Origin: Beroe ovata
Lineage: Eukaryota; Ctenophora; Nuda; Beroida; Beroidae
NCBI GenBank assembly: GCA_946803715.1
Contig: CAMPET010000297.1
Coordinates: 1,961-65,960, forward strand
Length of the DNA stretch: 64,000 nt
Direction: 5' to 3'
Part shown: positions 25,901 to 40,900 of the stretch, in pieces
How positions within the stretch are numbered: the first letter of the stretch is position 1
How the letters are laid out: each line of letters starts with the position of its first letter
Position numbers and translations under genes: made by a program
The notes under the pieces: model-generated
Database searches by the model: none
What the model saw: only the letters and a program-made list of their open reading frames with translations
Told to the model about the DNA's origin: nothing

Positions 25901-28900
25901 GCTGATGAATGAATTTCAACTATCTAATTCAATAATTATTCCAATTTATAATCTATCTACAGAGACGACGACCAAACTGTGAGCCTGTCCGGCAACTACC
26001 AAGGAACATGTTCAAACTGCGGTTCTACATCGGCTGAGTGTACTGTGGCCATCACATCATCTGGAAGCTACTCTCTGTCCTTTACAAACTCCAACGGATA
26101 CGCTAGAATCCCATCAAATCTGAGAAATATCGATATCCAATATGAGGTTTGTGCTCAGTAAACACAATTCACCCGTTTTTCGGATAAGATCAAATGAATG
26201 CTGGACATTTTATTGCGACATTATTATAGAGCACTGTACCCTCACAACGTTATTCTCAGGTCACTGAGATCACCCCGAGAGTTGGTAGTGTATACGGTGG
26301 AACAACTGTTCGCATACTGGGATCTACTCTCCCCGCTTCCACTACAGTTTCAACTGCTAATGACGTGGGAGTGGTGGCAGCAAGTTCGTCCAATGAGATT
26401 ACCTTCACAACAAGCTCAGCACGACAGGTATTGTTATTAAGAGCATGCCAGACCCAAAGACAGCTTTCCCAATCTATCTTTGTCAGTTTATCAATAATCA
26501 ATTCATCATGTTTTCAGGTGATGTCCGCATCGAGAAATAACATGAAGTTAAACGGTAATCCAATCGTAATTGCCGGAGCAAAGCAGGTGTTCGAGTTCAA
26601 CACAGAGAAAACCCCCACTATCACTTCCATCAGCCAGACATCAGGTTAGCATATCCAGCCATACCTTCCCTCAAGACGTTAGAGTTGACATCACTAACTA
26701 GACCTAGTCGTGACGTCACCCATAACAACTATATTTCTCAGTAACAAAAGATGACGTCATAACTATCACTGGATCCAAGTTCTCTGGGGTCAATACAACC
26801 GGAGTGTCAGTTGATCTGGGTGAGATATCTTACAAACTGACTTTCAATACAAACACAATCATGTCGCATAACTTCATTTCAATAAATCATTAAAATCCCC
26901 AGTTGAAAACCTGGAATCAGCGATCGCATGCTCGGGCTCAGTTCTATCAATTGATTGCGGAGATAAGTTCATCAGCTTACAGAAGGCTCACTATGGAATC
27001 CTACCGTTTACCTCAGCATGCAATGTTTTGTCAGATGGAAATCCAGGGTGCAGTGCACCAGACTCCTTTGCCGTGAGTCACGGAGACATCTCGGTTTTGC
27101 AACTGATCAAAAGTCTACAAGAATTGATTTGTGTCAGACCCAAGACATAGATGCTAAACTCAAAATGATATTTTGAATTCCCAATAATCTTCAGATCGTG
27201 AGAGACCAGTGTGACGGCAAGACATCCTGCTCGATCGGGGCATACAACTTCATCTTCTCGGACCCATGTACTGGAAACAGGAAGTATCTGTCAGCTTCCT
27301 GGGAATGCGTTGCTGTGCCCAGACCAGCTCTGGAAAACGAGAGTGAGTTTGCAGATCAAAGAGATCAGTACTGTGGATAGATCTTCATTGAGAAATCTCT
27401 GTCTTGAATGATCCCACATCTTATTGAGGTCAAGCTTGAAACTTCAAACCATTCAAATGTTTACAGGAGCAGAGTTGATATCAGAAAGTTGTGCTATCCA
27501 AAGTTCAACCGAAACGGAGATACAGTGCCAAGTTCCCAACTTGAGGAAGATAGGAGACTTCAAAGTTGTGGTAGGTGCAATGAGAAGGAACCTAGTTTTC
27601 TGACAGCTTGATAACATAACGTTTCCGACTTCATGACCCTGAGTTCTGACCAGGTCAAAGTTGATCCATGGGGATTCTCTAACTCAGACAAAACAGTTAC
27701 CTATGCCATGACATTGGATGAAACTGTACCAAGTAGTGTTGTAAGTGGGCACCTTGGTGGCCCAAAAGTTCAAATAAAGGGTAAGTCATGAGTCGAAAAT
27801 CTTGCACAAGAGGAATATGGAGTGATTCCTGTACCTCCTAAGATGAATTTGGAACTAAATCTCACAGTCAGCAACTAGGTAACCACTCCTGTACAGGCAC
27901 TGGATCAATGAGCATCGCTAGCATCGAAGTGTGCGACATCTCAGTGGAATACTCCTACGATGTGACTAGTGATGAGACTCGATTCTCGCTTCCAGCTTGT
28001 CCCAGTGACAAATGCCCTGGTGGAACAGGATCATGTTACATGAAGGTTTGTGTAATAAGATCAAGTGTTGATCATATGGAGGTTTGCACACAATGCTATG
28101 GTTGGAATGAGCTCAGAGTAGAATTCAATGATCATGATGATAATCGTCAAATTGGCAGCCATGTTTCCTGCTTATCTCGATATCAATGTCCAGGTTACAG
28201 ATTACAATGGAAATGTCATGCACAAGACAGATTATGTGTCGTATAAGTCCTCAGCTACCCCTGTCATCACATCCATCAGTCCTTCTGACGCAGGGACAGG
28301 CGGAGGAAAAGAGGTAGAAACCCTCCTCGCGTTATGCTAAACTTGGGAATCTTATTTCGCAAAGAATCAGGGATTAGCTACTGAATCACGGTGCTAGAGT
28401 CTGGTTTGTAATATATCACCTACTTTCAGATAACCATCTCTGGGTCAGCCTTCTCTTCTGACAAGACAAAGATAGAAGTCAGTTTCGATGGTGTTCCATG
28501 CACAGTGGTATCAGCATCCGGCAGCAAGGTTAGGATGATAAAACTTATCTTAACATTTCAAAAGCATTCATAGCTGAGTCATCACTCATCATCACAAACA
28601 TACTTTTATCAGATTGTCTGTACAACTGGAGCTAAGACCGACCTGTCGAACAAAGACGGGGTTCAGTTGACAGTTGGTGAAAGCGTAGCTGACAACAGTG
28701 TTGGAGCAACCATGACCTACATGGACAAGTGGAGTTCACCGTACACGTGGGGTGGAGATATCAACAACAAACCCGTGGAGGGAGACTTGGCAGTCATCCA
28801 GAAAGGTAATTTCAGAAGATTGTGGATCAAATCATGATAAGGAACGTGCAAGCTGATAAATCATGATTCGGTTTAAAATCACGCGATAAATATATAAACT

Positions 28901-31900
28901 TATCGCAGGTCAGATAGTGTACTTGGATGAGAGTCCACCACTTCTGAAGGGTATCCTGCTAAATGGGGGGCATCTCATATTCGATGATAATCAAGACATC
29001 AAACTCATGATGGAATACATGATCATCCTTGGCGGTGGTTCCCTAGTCGTGGGGACAGAAGAAAATCCGTTCCAACACAATGCTGAGATTGAGATGCATG
29101 GGCATCAGCAGTCAATCGAACTCCCTATGTATGGAGCGAAGACCATAGCAGTAAGGAATGGTGAGTTATCGTTCCTGAGGAGACGGCATATATCTTCAAA
29201 TCATCTTGGAGATGAATGTGTCCTACATATTCTGAGATGGTTCTTAATGTCTGTACTCACAGGTACCGTTGACCTACACGGAATGCCAGTAACGCCCACA
29301 TGGGGTGAACTTGGAGCAACTGTTGAGGCTGGAAGTGACACAATCACCATCAATCAGAGGACGAACTGGAAGGTACAGGAAGAATCCCATGCTGAAACCT
29401 CTGCTAATCCTCCATTTTCATTGATAAATCAGTTTTACCGACAAATTTCCTAGAATTACTTAATTCACTACCAATATAATATGCAACATTGCAGGTTGGA
29501 GACGAGATTGCCATTTCATCATCAAGCTTTGCCCCTGAAGAACACGAATATAACCAGATCAAGAGTATATCCTTTGATGAGACGTCTGGCATAACAACAA
29601 TCCAGCTTGAAGCTGCCCTCCTTTTCAAGCACATCTCAACGGAAACAACAGCAAATGGCCAGACCATCAAGACAGCAGCTAAGGTACTAGTGGATAAGCA
29701 ACAATTTCTAGATGCAAACGTATTGCCTTGTAATGGCGATGAAATAAACAATTGTTTTTCCTAAACTATTGTTTCTCCTTTTCTGGAAAGCAGTCACTAT
29801 TCACTCTCGTCCAACCAGATTGGACACTTGACGAGGAATGTTAAGATGAGGGGTAACGTGAATAAAGATCATCTNCATGGACAAGTGGAGTTCACCGTAC
29901 ACGTGGGGAGGAGATATCATCAACAAGCCAGTGGAGGGAGACTTGGCAGTCATCCAGAAAGGTATGGAGTAATTTCTGAAGTGCCATGGGGTTTGATCAT
30001 TATTCAATACTTCCAAGTTTATTTCATGAACAAACTTTTGTAGGTCAGATAGTGTACTTGGATGAAAGTCCACCACTTCTGAAGGGTATCCTGCTAAATG
30101 GGGGACATCTCATATTCGATGACAACCAGGACATCAAACTCATGATGGAATACATGATCATCCTTGGCGGTGGTTCCCTAGTCGTGGGAACAGAAGAAAG
30201 TCCATTCCAACACAATGCTGAGATTGAGATGCACGGGCATCAGCAGTCCATAGAGCTCCCTATGTATGGAGCGAAGACCATAGCAGTTAGGAATGGTGAG
30301 TTATCGTCCCTGAGCAGACGGCAGATATCTTCAAATGATCTTGAAGATGAATGTGTCCTACACATTCTGCGATGGTTCTCAATGTCTGCACTCACAGGTA
30401 CCGTTGACCTACACGGAATGCCAGTAACGCCCACATGGGGTGAACTTGGAGCAACTGTTGAGGCTGGAAGTGACACAATCACCATCAACCAGAGGACAAA
30501 CTGGAAGGTACAGGAAGAATCCCATGCTGAAACCTCTGCCAATCCTCCATTTTCATTGATAAATCAGTTTACCGACAAATTTCCTAGAATTACTTAATTC
30601 ACTACCAATATAATATGCAACATTGCAGGTTGGAGACGAGATTGCCATCTCATCATCAAGCTTTGCCCCTGAAGAGCATGAGTACAACCAGATCAAGAGT
30701 ATATCCTATGATGAGACATCTGGCATAACAACAATCCAGCTTGAGGCTGCCCTCCTTTTCAAGCACATTTCAACGGAAACAACAGCAAATGGCCAGACCA
30801 TCAAGACAGCAGCTAAGGTACTCGTGGATAAGCAACAATATCTAGATGCAAACGTATTGCCTTGTAATACAAGTGGGGATAAAATAAACTATTGTTTTTC
30901 CTTAACTATTGTTTCTCCTTTTCTGGAAAGAAGTCACTATTCTCTCTCGTCCCACCAGATTGGACACTTGACTAGGAATGTTAAGATGAGGGGTAACGTG
31001 AATAAAGATCATCTCGAGAAGATTGATGCATGTCCACAATCATTTAACCCCGACCAGTTTGCTACCCAAACCTGCTTCCAAGGGAGATATGGTGGGTTGA
31101 GACTTAGAATTTCACATTGAGAGGCTTGAGATTACCATATTGATGGGCAATTTCATATCTTACTTTGATTATTGTGACCATAACATCAAGTTATTATATA
31201 GGAGAGGAGATGGACAGTGACCAGTTCGGATCCCAGATCATGTTCCATGCAGCTGAGATTGGGACAAGAGAAGTCCATGGGAGACTGGAGAATGTTGAAG
31301 TCACATGGGCCGGTCAAGCTTTCAGACTTGGCAGATATCCAATCCATTTCCATATGAATGGGGATGTTTCTGGAAGCTATGTCAAGTATGTTGAAACCTG
31401 TAGATCATCTAACAGATGTTATGAGTCATCATCTTAATCAAAATTTTCCCCACGAATATGTCCTTCAACCACACGGCAGTCTCCTGCTTATAAACTCAAT
31501 TCCACAGAGGATGTGCTGTCCATCACACTTTCAACCGGGCTGTCACTGTCCACGGTGTAGACAACTTGCTGGTGGAGAACAATGTTGCTTACAACAACAT
31601 GGGGCATGCGTTCTTCTTGGAAGATGGCATCGAAGAGAACAACATCTTCAGGGGAAACCTGGCTATCTTCACAAGATCTAGTTCTTCTCTACTCAACGTT
31701 GATGTAACACCAGCATCCTTCTGGATTGTGAACCCTGTGAACACATTCGAGAACAACGTGGCTGCCGGATCAACTCACTTTGGATTCTGGTTCAACATGC
31801 CCAAGCATCCTGGTGGTCCATCATTTACTAAGGAAGTATGCCCGCGAAACAAGGGAATGCTGAAGTTTGATGGAAATGAGGCCCACTCTTGTGGACGTTA

Positions 31901-34900
31901 TGGCAAGTTCTATCATCGCTATTCAGCTAGAATTTGAATTGAATGTGCATATCAATATTAATTCGTCTAAACCTAACAAATTCAGGGATCTGGGTCTGGG
32001 AGTTCTGGAATCCGAAAGGAAATGGAAGCTGCGAGGCAACAGAACCACAAATGACAACACTCGAGAACTTCCACGGATGGCACAACTTGAAGGGAGTCGA
32101 GATTGAAGATGGTTTGTAGCCCAAGTTTGGACTAGAAACTTCAAATTAGAGGGCTGCTACTATGATGCTTGACCAAACAATTTCCAGGAAGCGGCATCGA
32201 AATGAAGGACTTCACTCTTCACGATAACTGGGAATCCCAAGTGGAGGTCCACAAGTGTCCGGATGCGTCATTCGAGGAAGGAAACACCAGGGTAAGGGAA
32301 CGGAAAAACATTTTCATATCATCATGCATGCCTCTCTTAGCTTGCGATGGGTAACAACAAAGTGAATCTCCCTGGCATCACCACTGATATCTACCTTTCA
32401 GTTGACAAACTCGCTCATCATTGCCAAGACGCCCTCGTCCGACGGAATGAACATGAGATACATGGGAGATGCTGTATACAAATGTGGTCTTGGTGTTCTC
32501 ATCCCTGGCAAGGGATACTTCTCGGTCCACGACACCTACTTCAAGGACTTCACAGAGTGTGATGTGTTCAGTGCTTGCGGTGGTTGCAGAGACGTAAATG
32601 TGGGAGGTGAGCAGTGCTCGGATGTGGGAATAAATATCATAGCTTTAACTTATCTGTGGGAATAAAATATCATAGCTATTTCCTTCAGCTTATCTTATCT
32701 GCTGCGAATGTTGTTCACCTACAATAACCGCCTGTCTTTAGGTTTCCCATCGGAATACAGGGGTATCCAATACGAGAACAGCCCTAGGAAGGGGTCATTC
32801 AAATGGGAATTCGAAGCCATCCTCAGAGATCTTGACGGAACTCTCTCTGGCACCAACACACCCAATGGTGTCATTACTCCTGACATGGCAGTCCTCGATA
32901 AGACTTCCTGCTCGGATGTTGTCGGGTGGAATGGAGGTGCTGTCAAGGGCGTGGTGTGTGATTCAACGGTAGGTTTTATACGTCTTTCAAATGTACTATT
33001 TTCATGAATATGATCGATGCGAGTAACCATTTCTCGTAAACTCAATATTACTCCCCCACCTAGACTGATCTCATCCGACTGTCCTGGAACAAGCCCAGTC
33101 TGGAATACCTCATGTTCAAGAACGTGTTCCTGTCCAATTCCCATGGAGAAGTCATGTCTCCGTACATCTTCAAGAGACTCACACATCAACAAGGATGGAT
33201 GGTCACTGTCCCATCAGGTAATCCGTCCTCATGAGTACTCATCCAAGTTAAATAAGTTCATGCTTTCGACGAAAGGGTCGGAAATGTAGCTTCTCATCAT
33301 GTGAAATATGGATAGCCGCAGAAACATAGCATCCTCACAGTAAACATGGTCGAATTAGCCTGGTTATAGTGATCTACTCCAGGGTATGAGTACGAGATGA
33401 GATGGGATACCGATCACAAGTTCACCAACACCTCATTCCAAATGAGCGCTTACTACCCCAAGAACGATGATTATCTCATTATCAAGCAGGAGCTCGCTGA
33501 TGTGAGTTCTATGAGCATATCATGACCAGAGAGAGTATGATGATACCTGGAAACATGGTGGTAGAGTTTGGTAATCCGCTAATTGGTGATAAGTACTATT
33601 ACGTCACATTTTCATTCCCCGCAGAAACCAGACTACATAACCGTTGGTGGAAGTTCCAACAAGAAACTCACTACAATTGAACCGAGCGATGATGCGGGAA
33701 CCTTCACATTCGATGATGAAACCAAGACCCTCTCTCATCTGATCACCGGGAAGGGGATCACAGGATCAAAAGAGTTGCCTATGGACTTGAAGGTGTACAA
33801 GTGCTACTACGCAAACTGTACAGATCCGCATCCAAAGCCTCTACCATCGAACCCTGCAATCAGCCAGAGACCCGAATCGGTAAGTGTAACATCCGGTATT
33901 TATAGTTCCCGATTTACGCATTCCTTATCGACATCAGGCAATATAGTACGTGCGTCGTGCAAGATCAACTCTTTATTTCCGATTATATCCAATTTTCATC
34001 GTGATACAAAGTTTCCCAATCTAACACAACCACCACTCACCAGCCCAAGAGATGGTCTCTCTCAGCTGACTGGATCGGAACAGAGCAAGGTTGGGGTGGA
34101 TTCAATGGCATCTTGCCAGGACCCGGAGATGACGTCATCATTCCGTCAAGCTGGTGGATGGTCTACGATGCTCAGATGGAGGGATTCGGAACGGTTGGTG
34201 ACTCTCATGAGAAATATAACCAGATCTTCAAACTCTAAAATATAGAAGAACAATCTCCGGAAATGAACAATTCTCCTCTGACAGATTTTCGTGTATGGTG
34301 TTCTCGAGTTCTCAAACGAGCGGGACACTCTCCTTGGAGCGAACAGAATTGTTGTTGTGGGCGGTAAGATTGTGTTGGGATGGAAAGAAGAACCTCTCAC
34401 AGTGAAAGCAACAATCAGACTTACTGGAAATAGGAATGACAAGGAATACACAATGAATGACGGCACCATAGTCGGATCTAAGGTAAGTGTCGAATCAAGC
34501 ATTGTCATGGAATTCGGGTTCTCACACTTTCGCTATTAAACCAATTCATTCCTGACGATTGTATCTCAATGATATCTGATTGAGAATCTCCGAATCTAGG
34601 CACTCGCTATCATGGGCTACACAGAGATGCACGCAAAGGTCCCAGACGTCCTCTGGACAACATTGACAGAGGAGGCAGCAGCTGGAACCACAACTATCGT
34701 CCTCAAGGACAATGTTGAAGGGAAATGGAACATCGGGGACGAGATTGCCATAGCGTCCACCTCGTCTCTCCCAGAACAAGCTGAGAAGAGGACGATTGTC
34801 AATGTCGATGGACACACTCTGACTCTTGACTCTCCACTGGTGCACAATCACGAATACTTTGTCGATGAGGTAAGAGTGGAGCAGAACTAGCTGGGTGACA

Positions 34901-37900
34901 TCTATTTTAACTATATTATAGAATAGCACCCGACCCTCTCATTTCTAATTCCATTCGTTGATCCATCAATGACTCATTACTAATTTTACTACTGCAGATT
35001 GATAGCCACAGATATGAGCGAACTGCAGAAGTTGGTCTGCTCACACGACCCATCACAATTGAAGGAGCTGAAGATCAAGGTAACACAAACATCTCATGTT
35101 TCGTCGGCCAAGCGGTCCATGGAATAGACAACAATAACCGATCAATCTCTCATCTCAGGTCATGGAACAAAGTATGGAGCCCGGGTTCTGGTATCAGACT
35201 ACTCCCAGAGGAATGCGGATGGCGATATGGAGTACTACATCCCAGAGGCCATGATCCAGGGAGTCGAGTTCAAGAACTCAGGACAGCAGGGATATCGAGA
35301 CTACTTTGATCCGAGATACTCACTCGCACTCCAAAACACAAACCATGCCAACCCGAGTTATGTAAAGGATTGCTCCGTCAATGTGGGATTCAACCATGGT
35401 ATCGGAATCATCAAGTCTCCAAATGTGGCAGTTTACAACAATGTGATCTATGCTCCACTGGGGTCTGGAGTCATAACCAACGCTCCAAATGTAAGTCCGA
35501 AAAATCAACAAATTGAGACAATTTTTCCAGAGCGATTCTCCAAGGCTCCTAAGTAGACGTGTCAACAATAACCATACTTTTTCCAACATCACAGGTCGAT
35601 ATCCAAGGAAATGCTGTTATCAACATGATATTCTACGGAAACCACGAAGACCCGATTGAAAATGACAACTACTATGTTGATGCCTGCTTCGAGACGTATG
35701 AAACTGACACTGCCATACTAAGGGTTGGTTGAAATGAATCTTATGATGTTACCATCGAATCTCTTGAGTACAAAGGTCCAATCAATCCTCAAGAATGCTC
35801 ATATTTCCCATTATTAATCTCTCTTTCCTATTCAGGGTAATAACTGCGGAGGGAGTGAGCGAGCTTGTTTCTCCACAATGGCCGGCTACGATGACCAATA
35901 CGTGTTCGATAACAATGTTGCTCACGGCTGTCTCTGGGGAATCTTCGTCAGAAAGTGAGTTATTATAGCATGACGTGTATTAGAGTTAGATTAACACCAG
36001 AGCTCTCACTCAGTTGGAATCTGATCTCGATTTGAGACTCGCAATATACTGCTAAGCTCACAGTTGGAAACACTCCAGATCCAACAAGGATGTGAGTAAG
36101 ATAACGAACAGCAAGATATGGCAGAATCACGACTACGGTCTGATCCACTGGTCGCAATCCTCACTACAAATTGAGAACAGCATCTTTGCTGACAACGGCT
36201 ACTCAATCTTCCCTCTTATTGTAGGACCTAACCCCAAGAGGTACACACCACGCTGCTCCTTTATAATTCTAATCACAACTTATATGTCCTTCCTGAACAG
36301 AAAGTACCCAATCTATGCTGAGTGTGACAGCATCTAACTGCAGTTGGTAAAATTTCAGTCACAGATACGCTGACAAGTTCTTCAAACTGACGGATACGCT
36401 CATGTACGGTCGTCATCCTGGTAGTCAGTGTAATGAGAGACAGAAAGACAAGCCCATCACTGCTACACTGTCAGGAGAAGCTTACAGTCCACCGCCAATG
36501 GGTAGGAAATATAAGCAGAATCTAGTGAATTCCGATGGCAAATGTGTTACCATGGTAACATGTTTCCGGCCATGATGAACTATGTCCAAATAGTTCACGT
36601 GTTTTTCAGGTCGTGGTCAGGGAAGACTAGGTTTGTATCTTCCAACATTCACCGGCGGTTTCACGCTGTGGCCCAAGATGGGAATCCACACCATTGCCTC
36701 GTACCCGTCCATCAGGGGTCTCACCACCATCTCAGGTAAGATAGTAGTGGAGAGAATTCTACTCAGACATGAAATGTTTCTAAAAATAGCATTGTCTGAC
36801 TCAATCTTATCTTCACAGGAGTAACCTTTGCCAACTTCCAAACCTGTGACGACACGGCCATGATGGATATGTCAAGCCAGGGTGACTTCTTCCACCCCAT
36901 CAAGATGGAAAACATCAACTTTGTCAACACCGATCGAACATCGGACAACTTCCTGTATCTGAGAAACCCCAAACTGGGACTCATTAACCCGTCCGATTGT
37001 GTGGACATGCCGTGTGATGCGAGGAAGAAAGTTCTCATCACAGATATGGATGGTTCTGTTCTCGGCAAGGTGACTATAGAGCTGGACACATGCCACTCCA
37101 TCATGTCTGAACATTCTCATGCCACTTCGCTAATTCCTCGTCAACTTTAGGCCGGAGACATGCTAACCTCGAGATCAGAGTACCAGTGGGATAGCTCTGA
37201 TCAGAGATGGGGCATGGGAGACTACAGACTTCCCAACCAGATGACAACAGCCATGGACGGGTCGAAAATCTCATCATCGACATGGCCATATAAGGGAATC
37301 GACAGAAACCAGAGGGTAAGTATATATCATATGCTGCGATTCGTTTAAAAAATATGGGAATTGACAATTGTCACGATTTCAGTCAATATCAGAACTGACC
37401 ATCGACCAATCAACAATCAGGACTCAGATTGCACATTCAACACAGTCTTCAACATGTACCAATGCTCCGGGATAAACTACAAGATCCTTGTTATTGAGAG
37501 CATGGACGGTGACACAGAAGTGAGACGACTTTCTCCACTGGCCCTGGTGACAGATGACGGCAGTGTGGACCTCATTAACGGTCCCATGGATCACGGCTGG
37601 TGTGGAGGGTGAGTGGGGAATTGTTCTGGAGAAATCATCGTCTGCAAAATCCAATCAAGTGGAGACAAATTACCACTCATGAGTTCCTGATTTGCACATC
37701 CCCCCAGCTACACCTGTCAAGAAAGACTCTCCACATTCTATGCGATGGTCATTGTCGGCAAGACATACAAACTCTACCTGAGCAGTACTCAGCCTCAGAG
37801 CATGAGATACATGCTGCTCGACGCAGCTGAGAATGAGAAGATCCGTCTGGACGTGTGGTATGCCAAGTCTCAGCGACTCGATCTCTACTACGCGGGGCGG

Positions 37901-40900
37901 TATGTTGCTCCGACCAACGCAAAGAAGAAGGCAGATGGAACTTACAGCTATGTAACGAGCAAAACTGTGGAACAGCTGTATCCTCAAATTGATGATAAGC
38001 CGGGAACTAACTACTTCGATTCTAAAGCTCACTGGTTGTCCATGGTCATCGATGGACCCGAGCCATACACCATCAAAACATCGCCCAAGGTAAGCACTGA
38101 TATTTGCCACATTTCAAGAGGTTCATACTTTTTCTATGAGTGTCAAGGACTCTGAAACTGACTATTCTCTATCATCCAGATTGTCCTGTCCCTCACCCTG
38201 GAACCAGTTGACGGCAGTGACTTCTTCGACGAGGACAAGATCGTTGAGAACCTCTCTGCTCTCCTGGGTGTTCCCAAAGAGAAGATCAAGCTGGTGAAGA
38301 TAGTATCGGAGGGCGGCAGGAAGAGGCGATCAGCTGCTCAGGAGTTTGAGGTTGAGATCAGCAATGCTCCTGTGGAGGATGAGGCTGGTATGGATGATGC
38401 CGCTGTCACGACCATGGCAGAGGAACTGACCAAGGCTTCCGAGAAACTCATTGAGGTATGCATGGCTGTTAACAGTCTGCTGACATGTTCAAATTGATGA
38501 ATATGATTCAGATTTGCTCGTATTACCATGGTAACACCTCTCACACCACTCACAGTCAGTACAACAAGGAACGCTGGGCACAGCTCTTGATGCCAATGTA
38601 GATGATGTAGCTGTGGAGGTACCTGAGGTCCCACCCAAAGCACCTGAGAAGATGAGTCAGGAAGATGCTGGTAGGGTGACGGGTGAGACATTCGCTGAGA
38701 AGCAGGAGAAGAAAAAGAAAGCGAAGGCTAAGTCTCAGGGTGTTGTAAAGATTCTGGTGCCTGATTCCTTCAACTTGGTGGATAAATCTGATGTAAGTGG
38801 ATCGAATTTCCACTAAAATTGTCCATTTTCTAGAACCACCATCCAGAATCTCCTATTCAATCTCTCCCTTATTTCAGCAAGCGGAGATGCTCACAAACGT
38901 GGCCGTCACATCCAAAGTTGTGACAAAGAGTGGGGAAGTCGTGCCTCTTCTTGGGGTTGGAGATGGAACGTGGAGAGCTCAGGTGTCGATCAAGTCGGGT
39001 CCAGCCAACGGGCGTCTCCTCGGAACTAAAGAGGTATACGCGGGGTGGAATTAATGCGACTGATTAAGAAACGGATGCCGTCTTATCTTATGACCAGTGC
39101 ACGAGAACTGTTGTTAAGATGCACTGAAAAGGATATTAATAACTTTATACTGTTCAAACAGGTTGAGTTCATCAGTGGATATGGAAACCTGACTGATCTA
39201 CGGATGTCAAGAGCTGGCGCCTACAAACTCAGTCTTCGAGTCGAAAATCAAGGCCCTGTGAGTCATTGCGAAGTCAATAAGGAATGAATTCAAGAACGAT
39301 AAAACTTTAAAGTGGTCCAAAGAGGACATCATTAACCTCCGCAATAAATCACGATTCCGCCTGCAGGTTCCATACGAGATCGACAACCTGGATATCGAGA
39401 TACTCGAGCAGTCCCTAGATAGTCCGTTGAAGAGGGTCATCTTCAACTTTGACGGAAACTATGCTGATGTTGTCGGTAACGATGTTGAAGGTGAGGGCCA
39501 AAACATTAAAACAATTCGAATCTTAATAATAGGAGATACACCGATCCGGAGGATTTATAATTGGGTCATTATAACTTCTCGATCCCAGGTTTCACTGCCT
39601 ATCTGAAAACCTACCTCCAATCCAAATACCCTGACTACTACTTTGATGATATTGATCACTACGCCGGGTCAATTGTAGTGGAGACCACTGTTTCCACCAG
39701 TGCAGCCACTCAGTCAGGTTCGATAGCAATACATAAGATATGTCCCGAAAACTCTGAATGAGAGACGAGAATCTCATCTCAGTCCTTAAAATTTAGTACT
39801 AGACTCTTGTGTCTAGACTAGACCTCAAGACCTGCATGGGCGTTATATCAACCTCTTTTCAGATACGGAAGAGGCAGTCTCTAGAATTAACGAGGACAGT
39901 CGAAACAACGGACTCCAACTCCAGTTTAACGGTCAATCTGTTAGCCTCTCCTCTTTCTCCAAAGACACAAAAGGTAAACGAGTTTTTGAAGTCGAAACTT
40001 TGAGCATACTAGCTAGAGGTTCATATTTTCAATTCTCCACAAGAATCCCCTCCCCCACACTTCTCATGCCCCAGTGAAATCACCCAATGTGGTCGGCATT
40101 GTGGTTCCGGTCCTCATAGCCATGGCTCTGGTCGGGGCTGCTGTCGGCGGTTACTACAAATACTCCACCAGAACTGTCCAGGTATATCATGATATATCCC
40201 ACAAACATGTGCCAAGTCAAAATATAGCGAGATATTTTCAGAAAAAACACCATCTTTTCTTCACAGGTGAATCTTCCTGTGAGAATGACCCACGTAGAGA
40301 AAGCTGCAGAGAAACAGTAAGTTTCTTCCTTGTTTTCATCCAAAATACAAAACTATTGAGTATGTTTCACCACCAAACAAACCCTTGCCCGAATCAAAAG
40401 CAAATACAAAACATGACCCCATCGTGCAGAAGCGGTGAGGGAAGTGTGTACTACAACAACTCAGCCGAGTCACAAGAGTTCACAGGGGTCAGCACTGGCC
40501 AAACATCAGGTGAGGTGGACAATTAATGATCTTGTTAAGAAGGGCGTGGTCAGTGGCAAACAATCAGCGAGATATTAACCCACGCCCTTCTTTCAGTGGC
40601 GAGTGAGCTACGAAGAAGATGTGAGTATTGAAACCTGTGATCGACAAAAACCAAACATCATCTCATCCAAACATATACACATTACACATTCTGTAAAACA
40701 GATTAATTGGCAACTGACCATTCTGTTCTCACCTCTCACGTCTCCCCTCTCCAGCTCTACAATTAGTTTGGGGAGCTATGGGTCGTCAGGAGACCCAGGC
40801 CAGCCCGACCTCGTACACCGATCTGCCTGAAATGGGAGAAACACACCCAGTGGCCGACGATGACGGATGGAGACTGAGGAAACACTCGCTTGCAGGTGAG

